Shown piece by piece: positions 28,867 to 41,207 of a stretch of DNA of 64,000 nt; positions within the stretch are counted from its first letter, which is position 1, and each line of letters opens with the position of its first letter. Source of the DNA: Chromohalobacter israelensis (GTDB taxonomy: Bacteria; Pseudomonadota; Gammaproteobacteria; Pseudomonadales; Halomonadaceae); contig JQNW01000004.1 of NCBI GenBank assembly GCA_000761475.1, positions 62,001 to 126,000 on the forward strand, written 5' to 3'. The translations under genes and the position numbers were made by a program. Under the pieces are notes generated by a model, which ran no database searches, was not told the DNA's origin, and saw nothing but the letters and a program-made list of their open reading frames with translations.

Positions 28867-30090
28867 ATGCGTGACGCGTCCAGCGTTTCATCTGCCACCG
28901 CCGAACCGCGTCGTGGCTTGCCGCCACTGGCGCTGGCATCGGCGGTGGTCTTGTTGCTGGCGGCCTTGGCCGTCGGGGTGGCATTCGGTGCCGCCAAGGG
29001 GTGGCTCATGGTCGTCGGGGGCGCCTTCGGCATGGTGCTCTACCATGCGGCCTTCGGTTTCACCTCGGCCTGGCGGGTCTTCATCACCGAGCGGCGCGGG
29101 CGTGGGCTGCGCGCGCAGATGGTCATGCTGGCCCTGGCGGTAGTGCTGTTCTTTCCGGCGTTGGGAGCGGGCACCCTGTTCGGTACGCCGGTCGCCGGCT
29201 ATATCGCGCCGATCGGTGTATCGGTACTGGTCGGGGCGTTCCTGTTCGGACTCGGCATGCAGCTGGGCGGCGGTTGCGCCTCGGGGACCTTGTTCACGGT
29301 GGGCGGCGGCAATGCGCGCATGGTGATCACCCTGGCGTTCTTCATCATCGGCTCGTTGATCGGTACGGCGCATTTCGCCTGGTGGCAGACGTTGCCGGCG
29401 TTCCAGCCGACGTCGCTGCATGGCCTGTTCGGTGTGGGCGGCGGGATCGTCGTGAGCCTGGGACTGTTCATCGCGATCGCGGCATTGACGGTCATCATGG
29501 AGAAGCGTCGCCACGGCCAGCTCGAGCGCGCCCCGCAGGTCGAAGCCGGTCGCGCACGGTGGCTGCAGGGTCCCTGGCCGTTGCTGGCCGGTGCCGTGGG
29601 ACTGGCGGTACTCAACTTCATCACCCTGGCACTCGCCGGGCGTCCCTGGGGGATTACCTCGGCCTTCGCCCTGTGGGGCGCCAAAGGGTTCGAGGCGCTG
29701 GGCGGCGACGTCAGTGGCTGGGGCTACTGGCAGGCGGCCGGCAACGCGGCAGCCTTGAAGGCCAGCGTCTGGAGCGACATCACCACCGTGATGAACATCG
29801 GCATCATCCTGGGGGCGATGGCCGCCGCGGCGCTGGCGGGCCGTTTCGCGCCCAAGTTCAATATCCCGTTGCGCTCGGCCGTGGCGGCGGCCATCGGCGG
29901 ACTGCTGCTCGGGTACGGGGCTCGGCTGGCGTTCGGCTGCAACATCGGCGCCTATTTCGGCGGTATCGCCTCGGGCAGCCTGCACGGCTGGCTATGGCTG
30001 GTCGCGGCCTTCGCCGGCAACATGCTGGGTGTGCGCTTGCGGCCCTTGTTCTTCCCGGGGGCGGCGCGTCCGGCGGCCCGCAGCTGCTGA
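28867..30090 (+). CDS. YeeE/YedE family membrane protein (sulfur-compound transporter)
   Basis: A 407-residue, highly hydrophobic inner-membrane protein with about ten predicted helices. It has two YeeE/YedE-type repeats, each with the conserved glycine-cysteine motif: LGGGCASGTLF (about residues 136-146) and FGCNIGAYFGG near the C-terminus. Those cysteines carry thiosulfate in characterised relatives. No TusA-like or rhodanese gene is adjacent. The upstream 110 bases are AT-rich compared with the window. Thiosulfate or a related sulfur compound is the likely substrate, but it is not proven here. Confidence 0.8.
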   Translation: MRDASSVSSATAEPRRGLPPLALASAVVLLLAALAVGVAFGAAKGWLMVVGGAFGMVLYHAAFGFTSAWRVFITERRGRGLRAQMVMLALAVVLFFPALGAGTLFGTPVAGYIAPIGVSVLVGAFLFGLGMQLGGGCASGTLFTVGGGNARMVITLAFFIIGSLIGTAHFAWWQTLPAFQPTSLHGLFGVGGGIVVSLGLFIAIAALTVIMEKRRHGQLERAPQVEAGRARWLQGPWPLLAGAVGLAVLNFITLALAGRPWGITSAFALWGAKGFEALGGDVSGWGYWQAAGNAAALKASVWSDITTVMNIGIILGAMAAAALAGRFAPKFNIPLRSAVAAAIGGLLLGYGARLAFGCNIGAYFGGIASGSLHGWLWLVAAFAGNMLGVRLRPLFFPGAARPAARSC

Positions 30091-30116
30091 GCGGCATGCT
30101 GCCCTCGCCATGATCG

Positions 30117-30142
30117 ACGGCGCTCCTCGGAGCGCCGTTTGT
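30117..30142 (+). terminator. Hairpin terminator after the YeeE/YedE gene
   Basis: ACGGCGCTC and GAGCGCCGT form a perfect 9-bp stem around CTCG (30117-30138), followed by TTGTC. The short T-run makes it moderately convincing. Confidence 0.6.
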
Positions 30143-30250
30143 CGTCGTGGCGTATGCGTGGGCGTCAAATCGGCGTGATATAGTAGCTCCCTTGAGCGCC
30201 GTGCGGAGTCGCCACTGGCTCCGAGAACCGTCACCCGCGCGAGGCAAACG

Positions 30251-31936
30251 ATGAGCGAAACATCCAAGCGTCCCCTCTATATCCCTTATGCCGGCCCTTC
30301 ACTGCTGGAGATGCCGTTGCTCAACAAGGGCAGCGCCTTCACGCTCGACGAGCGCGTCAGTTTCAACCTGCTGGGCTTGTTGCCGCAGAACGTGGAAACC
30401 ATCGAGGAGCAGGCGCAGCGCGCTTATGCGCAGTACGCCAAGTGCGCCACCAATCTCGACAAGCATATCTATCTGCGTGCCATCCAGGACGATAACGAGA
30501 CGTTGTTCTTCCGGCTGCTGGAAGAGCACCTCGAAGAGATGCTGCCGATCATCTACACGCCCACGGTAGGCGAGGCGTGCGAGGAATTTTCCAAGATCTA
30601 TCGCAACCATCGCGGGCTTTTCATCTCGTATCCCGACCGGCACCGCATGGACGATATCCTGCGCAGTGCGACCAAGGACAAGGTGCGGGTGATCGTGGTC
30701 ACCGATGGCGAGCGCATCCTGGGACTGGGCGATCAGGGCATCGGCGGCATGGGGATTCCCATCGGCAAGCTCTCGCTGTACACCGCGTGCGGCGGCATCA
30801 GTCCCGCCTACACGCTGCCCATCGTGCTCGACGTGGGAACCAACAACCAGACGCTGCTCGACGACCCGATGTACATGGGCTGGCGTCATCCGCGGGTGAG
30901 CCAGGAAGAATACGATGAGTTCATCGGCATGTTCATGGCGGCGTTGCAGCGTCGCTGGCCGAACGTGCTGCTGCAGTTCGAGGATTTCGCCCAGACCAAC
31001 GCCATGCCGTTGCTCGAGCGCTATCGCGATCAACTGTGCTGCTTCAACGACGATATCCAGGGCACGGCCTCGGTTTGCGTCGCGACGCTGCTGGCGGCCT
31101 GCAAGGCCAAGGGCGAGGCGCTCAAGGACCAGACCATCGCCTTCCTCGGCGCCGGTTCGGCAGGCTGCGGTATCGCCGAGCAGATCGTCGTGGCGATGAC
31201 CATGGAGGGCTTGAGCGAAGCCGAAGCGCGTCGCCGGGTCTACATGGTGGATCGTCACGGGTTGTTGACCACCGAGATGCAAGAGCTCTACGACTTCCAG
31301 CAGCGCCTGGCCCACGACCCCGCCAGCCTGAGCGACTGGGACACCCAGGCGCGCGAGTTGCTGGATGTGGTGCGTAACGCCAAGCCGAGCGTGTTGATCG
31401 GGGTGTCCGGGCAGCGCGGCCTGTTCTCCGAAGAGGTGATCAAGACCCTGCATGCGGGGTGCGCGCAGCCGCTGGTGATGCCGCTGTCCAATCCGACCTC
31501 CAAGGTCGAGGCGGTGCCTCAGGATATCCTCGACTGGACCGGGGGCGAGGCGCTGGTGGCCACCGGCAGCCCCTTCAAGCCGGCACGTGTCGGCGAACGC
31601 GAGGTCGCGATCGCCCAGTGCAACAACGCCTACATCTTCCCCGGCATCGGCCTGGGCGTGGTGGCGGCCAACGCCTCGCGGGTGACCGACAAGATGCTGA
31701 TGGCGGCGTCCAATGCCCTGGCCCAGGGCGCGCCCATCGTCAAGACCGGAAAGGGCGCCTTGCTGCCTTCGCTGGGGGACATCCGCGAGATCAGCAAGGA
31801 AATCGCCTTCGCCGTGGCGAAGCAGGCCCAGGAAGAAGACGTGGCCCTGGCCTCCAGCGACGAGGTGCTGTGGGATGCCATCGAACGCCACTTCTGGTAC
31901 CCGCGTTACCGCGCCTATCGGCGCCGCGCCTTCTAA
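30251..31936 (+). CDS. maeA: NAD-dependent malic enzyme
   Basis: A 561-residue enzyme oxidatively decarboxylating L-malate to pyruvate. Motifs are [18 protein letters not shown], the lysine/aspartate active-site region [37 protein letters not shown], and the NAD fold [18 protein letters not shown]. The C-terminal part [21 protein letters not shown] is typical of the 565-residue SfcA form, with no phosphotransacetylase extension. It is convergent with acnA and ends at a strong shared terminator. Confidence 0.95.
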   Translation: MSETSKRPLYIPYAGPSLLEMPLLNKGSAFTLDERVSFNLLGLLPQNVETIEEQAQRAYAQYAKCATNLDKHIYLRAIQDDNETLFFRLLEEHLEEMLPIIYTPTVGEACEEFSKIYRNHRGLFISYPDRHRMDDILRSATKDKVRVIVVTDGERILGLGDQGIGGMGIPIGKLSLYTACGGISPAYTLPIVLDVGTNNQTLLDDPMYMGWRHPRVSQEEYDEFIGMFMAALQRRWPNVLLQFEDFAQTNAMPLLERYRDQLCCFNDDIQGTASVCVATLLAACKAKGEALKDQTIAFLGAGSAGCGIAEQIVVAMTMEGLSEAEARRRVYMVDRHGLLTTEMQELYDFQQRLAHDPASLSDWDTQARELLDVVRNAKPSVLIGVSGQRGLFSEEVIKTLHAGCAQPLVMPLSNPTSKVEAVPQDILDWTGGEALVATGSPFKPARVGEREVAIAQCNNAYIFPGIGLGVVAANASRVTDKMLMAASNALAQGAPIVKTGKGALLPSLGDIREISKEIAFAVAKQAQEEDVALASSDEVLWDAIERHFWYPRYRAYRRRAF

Positions 31937-31981
31937 GGGTGCCAGCCTGACGTGGCGCCATGGGTGGCCTCGAGGCACAAT

Positions 31982-32018
31982 AAAACACCCCGCCGGCATT
32001 GCCGGCGGGGTGTTTTTT
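31982..32018. terminator. Bidirectional terminator between maeA and acnA
   Basis: A perfect 16-bp stem, AAAACACCCCGCCGGC (31982-31997) with GCCGGCGGGGTGTTTT (32001-32016), loop ATT. A/T-runs on both sides let it stop transcription from maeA (+) and acnA (-). Confidence 0.92.
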
Positions 32019-32054
32019 CATGCCGCTGGCGGATGCCAGCTCAGCGCGACGCCA

Positions 32055-34787
<2,733 letters not shown>

Positions 34788-35150
34788 GTGGGGCCCTCCT
34801 CCTCATGCTGGACGATTTTACATGGCGAACGCCGAACCACCCTGCGTCTTCTTGTGCCGCATAGGCCGAGGGACAATCCAGCGGCCCGGTTCGCCGCGAG
34901 TCAGGTTCCTTCGGCGATCTCGCGAGACTCGCCGATAGCGATGACATGGTCATGATACGCCTTTATTTCAAGCACTCCCATGTCACCAAGGTGGCAGGCG
35001 ACAGGCCTGGTCGGCGCCGGGCGTCCGGCCGTGATATCGAAGAATCTCGGTGCGCGGCTTGAAAGGACGATGTATCGTCCCGACATTCATGAGCATGACG
35101 TGCCTGAAGCATAGACGTTCAGGTGCGCATGCCGCACGCGAGGAGTCGCG
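34788..35150. promoter_or_regulatory. Long intergenic region between acnA and the CPXCG gene, with dyads
   Basis: No convincing gene was seen in these 363 bases; a minus-strand open frame crossing 35513-34983 has no recognisable sequence. It must hold the acnA promoter and that of the divergent small gene. Three dyads stand out. At 34911-34935, TCGGCGA and TCGCCGA surround the palindrome TCTCGCGAGA. At 35065-35080, GGACGAT-GT-ATCGTCC is perfect. At 35103-35123, CCTGAA pairs with TTCAGG over nine bases. No known regulator consensus was matched. Confidence 0.5.
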
Positions 35151-35360
35151 ATGAACGAAGAGATGCTGTTTCCCTGGCCGGCGACCTGTCCCTACTGCGA
35201 TACGGCGTTCGATCTGCTGATCGACAGTAGCGCGGGCAGCCACGAGACATGGGAGGACTGTCCTCGGTGCTGTGCGCCGATTCAAGTGCAGGTCTCGGTG
35301 TCCGAGTTCAGCGGTGAACTCGAGGATGTCACCCTGGGGCGCGACGACGACGTCTTTTGA
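35151..35360 (+). CDS. CPXCG motif-containing cysteine-rich protein
   Basis: A 69-residue protein with two cysteine pairs, CPYC (residues 13-16) and CPRCC (about 37-41), forming a probable zinc ribbon. The rest is acidic, ending DDDVF. Length and the FPWPATCPYCDTAFDLLID start match the CPXCG family found widely in marine and halophilic gammaproteobacteria; its function is not known. AGGAG lies six bases upstream of the ATG. It is followed by the peroxiredoxin promoter region. Confidence 0.75.
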   Translation: MNEEMLFPWPATCPYCDTAFDLLIDSSAGSHETWEDCPRCCAPIQVQVSVSEFSGELEDVTLGRDDDVF

Positions 35361-35420
35361 GCATCTCGGTGTCATGCGCGGCCCCTGGCCGTGCAGGGCA
35401 CGCGTCAGGTTATCGACCCG

Positions 35421-35457
35421 ATAGGAAGTGCCTATACCATCCATTGGGGCAATCAAA
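35421..35457 (+). promoter_or_regulatory. OxyR-type binding site upstream of the peroxiredoxin gene
   Basis: ATAG (35421-35424), seven bases, CTAT (35432-35435), seven bases, ATTG (35443-35446), seven bases, CAAA (35454-35457). The known OxyR tetramer site is ATAG-N7-CTAT-N7-ATAG-N7-CTAT. The first two quarters are perfect, the third has three of four bases, the fourth two of four. A CATAAT -10-like element follows at 35462-35467 with no good -35, as expected for an activated promoter. Confidence 0.55.
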
Positions 35458-35534
35458 TTGGCATAATGGGAACCCGCCGTTAGCCTTGGCAGGGTTTCAT
35501 TACAGTCATCCACCCGACTTTTCAGGAGACATGA

Positions 35535-36137
35535 ATGAGCGTATTGGTTGGACGTCAGGTACCCGATTTTGAAGCGGCAGCGGTTCTGGGCGATGGCACC
35601 ATCGTCGAAGACTTCAAGCTGTCCGAAACCAACGGCAAGCTGCGTGTCGTCTTTTTCTGGCCGCTGGACTTCACCTTTGTCTGCCCGTCAGAGATCATCG
35701 CCCACGACAACCGTCTGGCGCAGTTCCGCGAGCTGGGCGTCGAGGTGATCGGGGTGTCCATCGACTCTCAGTTCACTCACCACGCATGGCGCAAGACGCC
35801 CCACGACAAGGGCGGCATCGGTGAAGTCGGCTTCCCGATCGTGGCCGACGTCAAGCACGAGATCACGCAGGCCTTCGGCATCGAGCATCCGGAAGCCGGC
35901 GTCGCGCTGCGCGCGTCCTTCCTGATCGACGAAGACGGCGTCGTCCAGCACCAGGTCGTCAACAACCTGCCGCTGGGCCGCAACGTCGACGAGATGCTGC
36001 GCATGGTCAAGGCCCTCAAGTTCCACCAGAAGAACGGCGAAGTGTGCCCGGCAGGCTGGGACGAAGGCCAGGAAGGCATGAAGGACACCGCCGAAGGCGT
36101 CGCCAAGTACCTGGGTTCTCACTCCGACGAACTCTAA
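35535..36137 (+). CDS. 2-Cys peroxiredoxin (AhpC/TSA family)
   Basis: A 200-residue thiol peroxidase reducing hydrogen peroxide and organic peroxides. The peroxidatic cysteine is in DFTFVCPSEIIAH (about residue 51), and the resolving cysteine is in NGEVCPAGWDEG (about 171). VIGVSIDSQFTHHAWR and LRASFLIDEDGVVQH are family-typical. AGGAG lies six bases before the ATG at 35535; an overlapping ATG at 35531 is out of frame. A candidate OxyR site upstream and thioredoxin reductase downstream suggest a peroxide-stress role. Confidence 0.93.
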   Translation: MSVLVGRQVPDFEAAAVLGDGTIVEDFKLSETNGKLRVVFFWPLDFTFVCPSEIIAHDNRLAQFRELGVEVIGVSIDSQFTHHAWRKTPHDKGGIGEVGFPIVADVKHEITQAFGIEHPEAGVALRASFLIDEDGVVQHQVVNNLPLGRNVDEMLRMVKALKFHQKNGEVCPAGWDEGQEGMKDTAEGVAKYLGSHSDEL

Positions 36138-36157
36138 GTACCGGCGCTTGTGCAGCG

Positions 36158-36181
36158 AAGGGCGGCCAAACGGCCGCCCTT
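36158..36181 (+). terminator. Hairpin terminator after the peroxiredoxin gene
   Basis: AAGGGCGGCC (36158-36167) pairs with GGCCGCCCTT (36172-36181) around AAAC. There is only a short T-run, since the TT is part of the stem. Confidence 0.65.
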
Positions 36182-36200
36182 TGCCGTAGCGACAAGCGGC

Positions 36201-36243
36201 TTGTGGGATGCAGACGAGGCCTTCATCCCACAACCCGTTTTTT
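36201..36243 (+). terminator. Second hairpin with T-run, upstream of trxB
   Basis: TTGTGGGATG (36201-36210) and CATCCCACAA (36224-36233) are perfect inverted repeats with a 13-base loop, followed by CCCG and six T residues (36238-36243). It could be a second terminator backing the one at 36158, a leader attenuator for trxB, or an operator. Confidence 0.5.
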
Positions 36244-36274
36244 CGGCCCTCACACCGGTCAGCGTATCCAGTAA

Positions 36275-37240
<966 letters not shown>

Positions 37241-37276
37241 TCACGGCTCGCCGCATGCACATGCCGGCATCGACCG

Positions 37277-37303
37277 CGCCCGCGAAGCGATTCGCGGGCG
37301 TTG
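37277..37303 (+). terminator. Hairpin terminator after trxB
   Basis: A perfect 10-bp stem, CGCCCGCGAA (37277-37286) with TTCGCGGGCG (37291-37300), loop GCGA, followed by TTGG. It is a weak T-run terminator. Confidence 0.6.
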
Positions 37304-37341
37304 GCGTGTGTGGGAGGGCGATAACCGACGGGAGGTGATGC

Positions 37342-39573
37342 ATGCGTGTTCCGCGCGATGACGCGGCGGCCTCCATGACCTGGCTCGCCACGCTCGTCGA
37401 GGCCTGTCAGGCGCAGGATCATCGCGGCGTGGTGTGGGTCGCCGCGCCTGGCGAGCAGGCCCTGGCCAGGGCCTGCGCCATCCACCGCTCGCGCGAGTGG
37501 CATGCGCCCTTGTGGGCCGGGGAGGGCGAGCCCGGGGCGGACATGCCGGCCATCGACCGGCTGCCCATGAGTCAGGCGCGCTCGCGTCTGGGGCAGGAAC
37601 ACGACTTGCTGATCTTCGATGCCCGCACGCCAGGCTCGGGCTTCGATCCCGATGCCTTCGGCGCGCTGAGCGGCACCGTGCGGGCCGGCGGGTTGCTGGT
37701 CGTGCTGACGCCCGCGGAATGGACCACCGGCACGGCGCATCCCGACAACGACTACGCACGCCTGGCGCACTGGCCGCACGATGCGCATTCCTTGAGCGTG
37801 CACTACCTGACCCGCCTGGCGCGCGTGCTGCATCGCGACGCCGGGGTCTGGTACTGGCCCGCCGAGCGGCGTATGCCGCGCCCCGGACGGTTGCCCTCGA
37901 GCGAGGCGTCGCCGCCGCGACCCGACGACACAGCCTGCGTGACCGCCGACCAGGCCGCCGCCGTGCATCGCCTGACACGGCTGCGTCGTCGGCGCCCCGT
38001 GGTGTTGAGTGCCGATCGTGGCCGCGGCAAGTCCGCGGCACTGGGCATTGCCGCGGCCCGGCGTTTGCAGGCGGGCGAGACGCTGCTGTGGGTCACCGCG
38101 CCGCGTCGCGCCTCGGTCGAGCCGCTGTTCGCGCGGTTGGCGGCCTTGTTTCCGCACGGACACCGGGCGGAAGGACACTTTCAGGTCACACTGGCGTCGC
38201 GGGCGTGCGAAGTGCGCTTTCTGGCCCCGGATGCCGTGATCGAGGCCTTGAGCGCACCGGACGTCGACCGACGCGCGCCGCCGACCCTGTTCGTCGACGA
38301 GGCCGCTGCCATTCCCACACCGCTTCTCGCTCGCTGGCTGGAGGCCTTTCCCCGCCTCGCGTTCGCCACCACCGTGCACGGATACGAGGGCACCGGGCGT
38401 GGCTTTCAGATTCGGTTCTACGCACGCCTGTCCCGAGATACGCCCGATTGGCGCGAGGTTCGTCTCGCGGCACCGGTGCGCTGGGCCGAGGGCGATCCTC
38501 TGGAGCGCCTGACCCGTGACATGCTGCTGCTCGATGCCGCGCCGGCCGACGATGCCGAGGCCACGGCGGCGCTGGCGGCCTCGCCAGTGCACATTCGCTG
38601 GCTGGACCGGGCGGCGCTGGCCGAGGACGAGTCGATGCTGGCGGCACTGTTCGGACTGCTGGTGCAGGCCCATTACCGCACCACGCCCGGCGATCTGCGC
38701 CAATTGCTCGATGGTCCCGACGTGCGCCTTGCGGTGGCCTACGCCGGCACGACCTGTCTCGGCGTGTGCCAGGTACAGGCGGAAGGCGGTTTTCCCGAGG
38801 ACCTGGCCGAGCGCGTGGTCCTCGGTGAGCGTCGGCCGCGGGGGCATCTGCTGGCCCAGTCGCTGGCGGCGCACGGCGGTTGGCAAGCGGCCCTGACGTC
38901 GCGTTGGTGGCGCATCATGCGCATCGCCGTGCACCCCGCCGCCCGACGTCGCGGCATCGGGCGCGCCTTGGTCGAGGCGGTGGCGGAGGCAGCGCCGGCG
39001 GCGGGCATCGATCGGCTGGGCGTGAGCTTTGGTGCCGAGGCGTCGTTGATCGCCTTCTGGCACCGCCAGGGCTTCGTCTCGCTGCGCCTGGGGCTGACCC
39101 GCGACGCGGCGAGCGGCGAGCACGCCTTGATGATGGGGCGTTCGCCAGCGGGGGCGGGAGATGGGTCGCTCGAGACCTGGGCGCATGCCTTGCAAGACGC
39201 CTTGCCGGGATTGCTCGCCTTCGAGCTGAATGCGCTGGAAGGGGAGGTGGCGACGGCATTGCTGCGCGAAGGCCCGGTACCGGTGGTGTCAGCGGCGCTC
39301 GCCGCACGGCTGGCGCACTATGCGCGCGGCGCAGGAGAGTTGTCGCTCGCCCGCCCATGGCTGTGCGAGGCGTGGCTGGCCTGGTGGCGTGCACGGCCGG
39401 CAGTCGATGACGAGACGCCCTGCGAGGAGACGCGGGCGCTGCGCGAGTGGGCCAGCGTGCTGTTCCAGGGGCGCGATGCCGAGACGACGCCCTCGCGCGG
39501 CCGGCAGGCACGGCTGGCGCACTGGCGTCACATGGCCGCGGCGCTGCACCGTCGCCTGACGGCGACGGCCTGA
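37342..39573 (+). CDS. tmcA: tRNA(Met) cytidine acetyltransferase TmcA
   Basis: A 743-residue ATP- and acetyl-CoA-dependent enzyme that makes N4-acetylcytidine at the wobble position of elongator tRNA-Met. The N-terminal DUF1726-type domain includes LLIFDARTPGSGFDPDAFGA. The RecD-like ATPase has the P-loop SADRGRGKSAALG (about residue 225) and FVDEAAAIPTPLL. The GNAT domain has MRIAVHPAARRRGIGRALV (about 525-545), and a C-terminal tRNA-binding domain follows. GGAGGTGATGC precedes the ATG at 37342. Length is slightly longer than E. coli TmcA (671). Confidence 0.92.
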   Translation: MRVPRDDAAASMTWLATLVEACQAQDHRGVVWVAAPGEQALARACAIHRSREWHAPLWAGEGEPGADMPAIDRLPMSQARSRLGQEHDLLIFDARTPGSGFDPDAFGALSGTVRAGGLLVVLTPAEWTTGTAHPDNDYARLAHWPHDAHSLSVHYLTRLARVLHRDAGVWYWPAERRMPRPGRLPSSEASPPRPDDTACVTADQAAAVHRLTRLRRRRPVVLSADRGRGKSAALGIAAARRLQAGETLLWVTAPRRASVEPLFARLAALFPHGHRAEGHFQVTLASRACEVRFLAPDAVIEALSAPDVDRRAPPTLFVDEAAAIPTPLLARWLEAFPRLAFATTVHGYEGTGRGFQIRFYARLSRDTPDWREVRLAAPVRWAEGDPLERLTRDMLLLDAAPADDAEATAALAASPVHIRWLDRAALAEDESMLAALFGLLVQAHYRTTPGDLRQLLDGPDVRLAVAYAGTTCLGVCQVQAEGGFPEDLAERVVLGERRPRGHLLAQSLAAHGGWQAALTSRWWRIMRIAVHPAARRRGIGRALVEAVAEAAPAAGIDRLGVSFGAEASLIAFWHRQGFVSLRLGLTRDAASGEHALMMGRSPAGAGDGSLETWAHALQDALPGLLAFELNALEGEVATALLREGPVPVVSAALAARLAHYARGAGELSLARPWLCEAWLAWWRARPAVDDETPCEETRALREWASVLFQGRDAETTPSRGRQARLAHWRHMAAALHRRLTATA

Positions 39574-39721
39574 GTGTCGCGACTGGCGGACTTGCGTTGC
39601 ACGGTGCAGCGCGTAAGGTGTCATGACGCCCGGCACGTGCCGCGTCGCGCTCCCTTGATCGCGCGTCGTTACCGGGAGACGGGGCACGTGATGCCGGCGG
39701 CTCCCAACAGGACGATTTCTC

Positions 39722-41185
39722 ATGAACGATCATCTTCTGCAACTTTCTCCCGAACCGCTGTGGCGCCATTTTCGTACGCTGTGCAACACGCCGCGCCCCT
39801 CCGGTCACGAAGCGCCCCTGATCGCCACGCTGACGGCCTGGGCCGACGCCCACGGCTTGACGCACGAGCGTGACGCCGCCGGCAACCTGTTGATCCGCAA
39901 GGCGGCGACGCCGGGCTGCGAGGCGTTGCCCGGCGTCATTCTGCAGGGCCATCTGGACATGGTGGCCCAGGCCAACGCCGAGCATCCCCACGATTTCACC
40001 CGCGACCCCATCCAGACCTATGTCGAGGAAGGCTGGCTGCATGCCCACGAGACGACACTGGGTGCCGACAACGGCATCGGCGTCGCCGCCGCATTGGCCA
40101 TTCTCGAGGACGAGACGCTGCGTCATGGTCCGCTGGAGGCACTGTTCACGCTGGAGGAGGAAGCCTCGATGCGTGGCGCGCTGGAGCTCGACACGGACTG
40201 GCTGCAGGGGCGTTATCTGCTCAACCTCGATTCCGAGGACCGGGGGCAGGTGTATATCGGCTGCGCGGGCGGCGCCGACGTGGTGGTCGAGGCACGCCTG
40301 CCGACGCGGGACCTCGGCGAGCACGAAGTGGTTCGGCAGGTCGCCCTGACCGGCCTGGTGGGCGGCCATTCGGGGATCGATATCCACAAGGGGCGTGGCA
40401 ACGCCAATCGCTTGCTGGTGCGCGTGCTCCGTGCCCTGGAACCGTTCGGCGCTTGCCTGGTGGCCTATCAGGGCGGCACGTTGCGCAATGCGCTGCCGCG
40501 CGAAGCCTTCGCCAGCATCGCGTTGCCCGCCGACGAAGAAGCGGCCGTCGTCGCGCGCCTGGCCGAGTTGCAGGCCGAGCTTGCCGCTGAGCTGGCGGGC
40601 GTCGACGAAGACGTGCAGCTTGCCCTGGAGCCTGCCGACTCCGCTGCGCCGTTGACCGGCGCCGCGAGCCGTCTCTTGATCGCGGCCCTGCATGTGGCGC
40701 CGTGCGGTGTCGAACGCATGAGCGTGGAAGTGCCCGGGGTCGTGGAAACCTCCAACAATCTGGGGGTGGTCAAGCTCGAAGAGGGGCGCTTCCACCTCTG
40801 TGCTCTGGTACGTTCGCTGCGCGATAGCGCCACGCAGGATCTCGCCGATCGCTTTCGGGCACTGTTCTCGTTGATCGGTGCGGAAACGCGTGTCGAAAAC
40901 GCCTATCCCGGCTGGACACCGGCGCCCGAGAGCACTCTGCTGGCGCGTTTTCGGCGCCTGCATCTCGAGCGCACCGGCGTCGACCCGGACGTCAAGGTCA
41001 TCCATGCCGGACTGGAATGCGGCATTCTCGGTGGCAAGTATCCTCAGTTGGAGATGATTTCCTTCGGCCCCTTGATTCGCGGCGCCCATTCGCCGGCGGA
41101 GCGTGTCGAGATCGACTCGGTGGCCGAGTTCTGGCAAGTGCTGCACGCTATCATCGAGGATCTGGCATCGGCGCGGGCCGCGTGA
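39722..41185 (+). CDS. pepD: Aminoacyl-histidine dipeptidase (M20C)
   Basis: A 487-residue cytosolic zinc dipeptidase that cleaves Xaa-His dipeptides. M20 metal ligands are visible in VILQGHLDMVAQ, TLGADNGIGVA and FTLEEEASMRGALELD. VGGHSGIDIHKGRGNANRLL is the lid-domain hinge, and IHAGLECGILGGKYP supplies the last ligand region. Length matches E. coli PepD (485). It stands alone, 148 bases after tmcA, and is convergent with the phosphatase gene. Confidence 0.94.
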   Translation: MNDHLLQLSPEPLWRHFRTLCNTPRPSGHEAPLIATLTAWADAHGLTHERDAAGNLLIRKAATPGCEALPGVILQGHLDMVAQANAEHPHDFTRDPIQTYVEEGWLHAHETTLGADNGIGVAAALAILEDETLRHGPLEALFTLEEEASMRGALELDTDWLQGRYLLNLDSEDRGQVYIGCAGGADVVVEARLPTRDLGEHEVVRQVALTGLVGGHSGIDIHKGRGNANRLLVRVLRALEPFGACLVAYQGGTLRNALPREAFASIALPADEEAAVVARLAELQAELAAELAGVDEDVQLALEPADSAAPLTGAASRLLIAALHVAPCGVERMSVEVPGVVETSNNLGVVKLEEGRFHLCALVRSLRDSATQDLADRFRALFSLIGAETRVENAYPGWTPAPESTLLARFRRLHLERTGVDPDVKVIHAGLECGILGGKYPQLEMISFGPLIRGAHSPAERVEIDSVAEFWQVLHAIIEDLASARAA

Positions 41186-41207
41186 GCCACAGGAGCATCC
41201 GGCAGGC

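Noticed and set aside
34983-35513. A 176-codon minus-strand open frame crossing the CPXCG gene and the intergenic dyads
   Set aside because: No recognisable sequence, no ribosome site, and it overlaps a better supported small gene.
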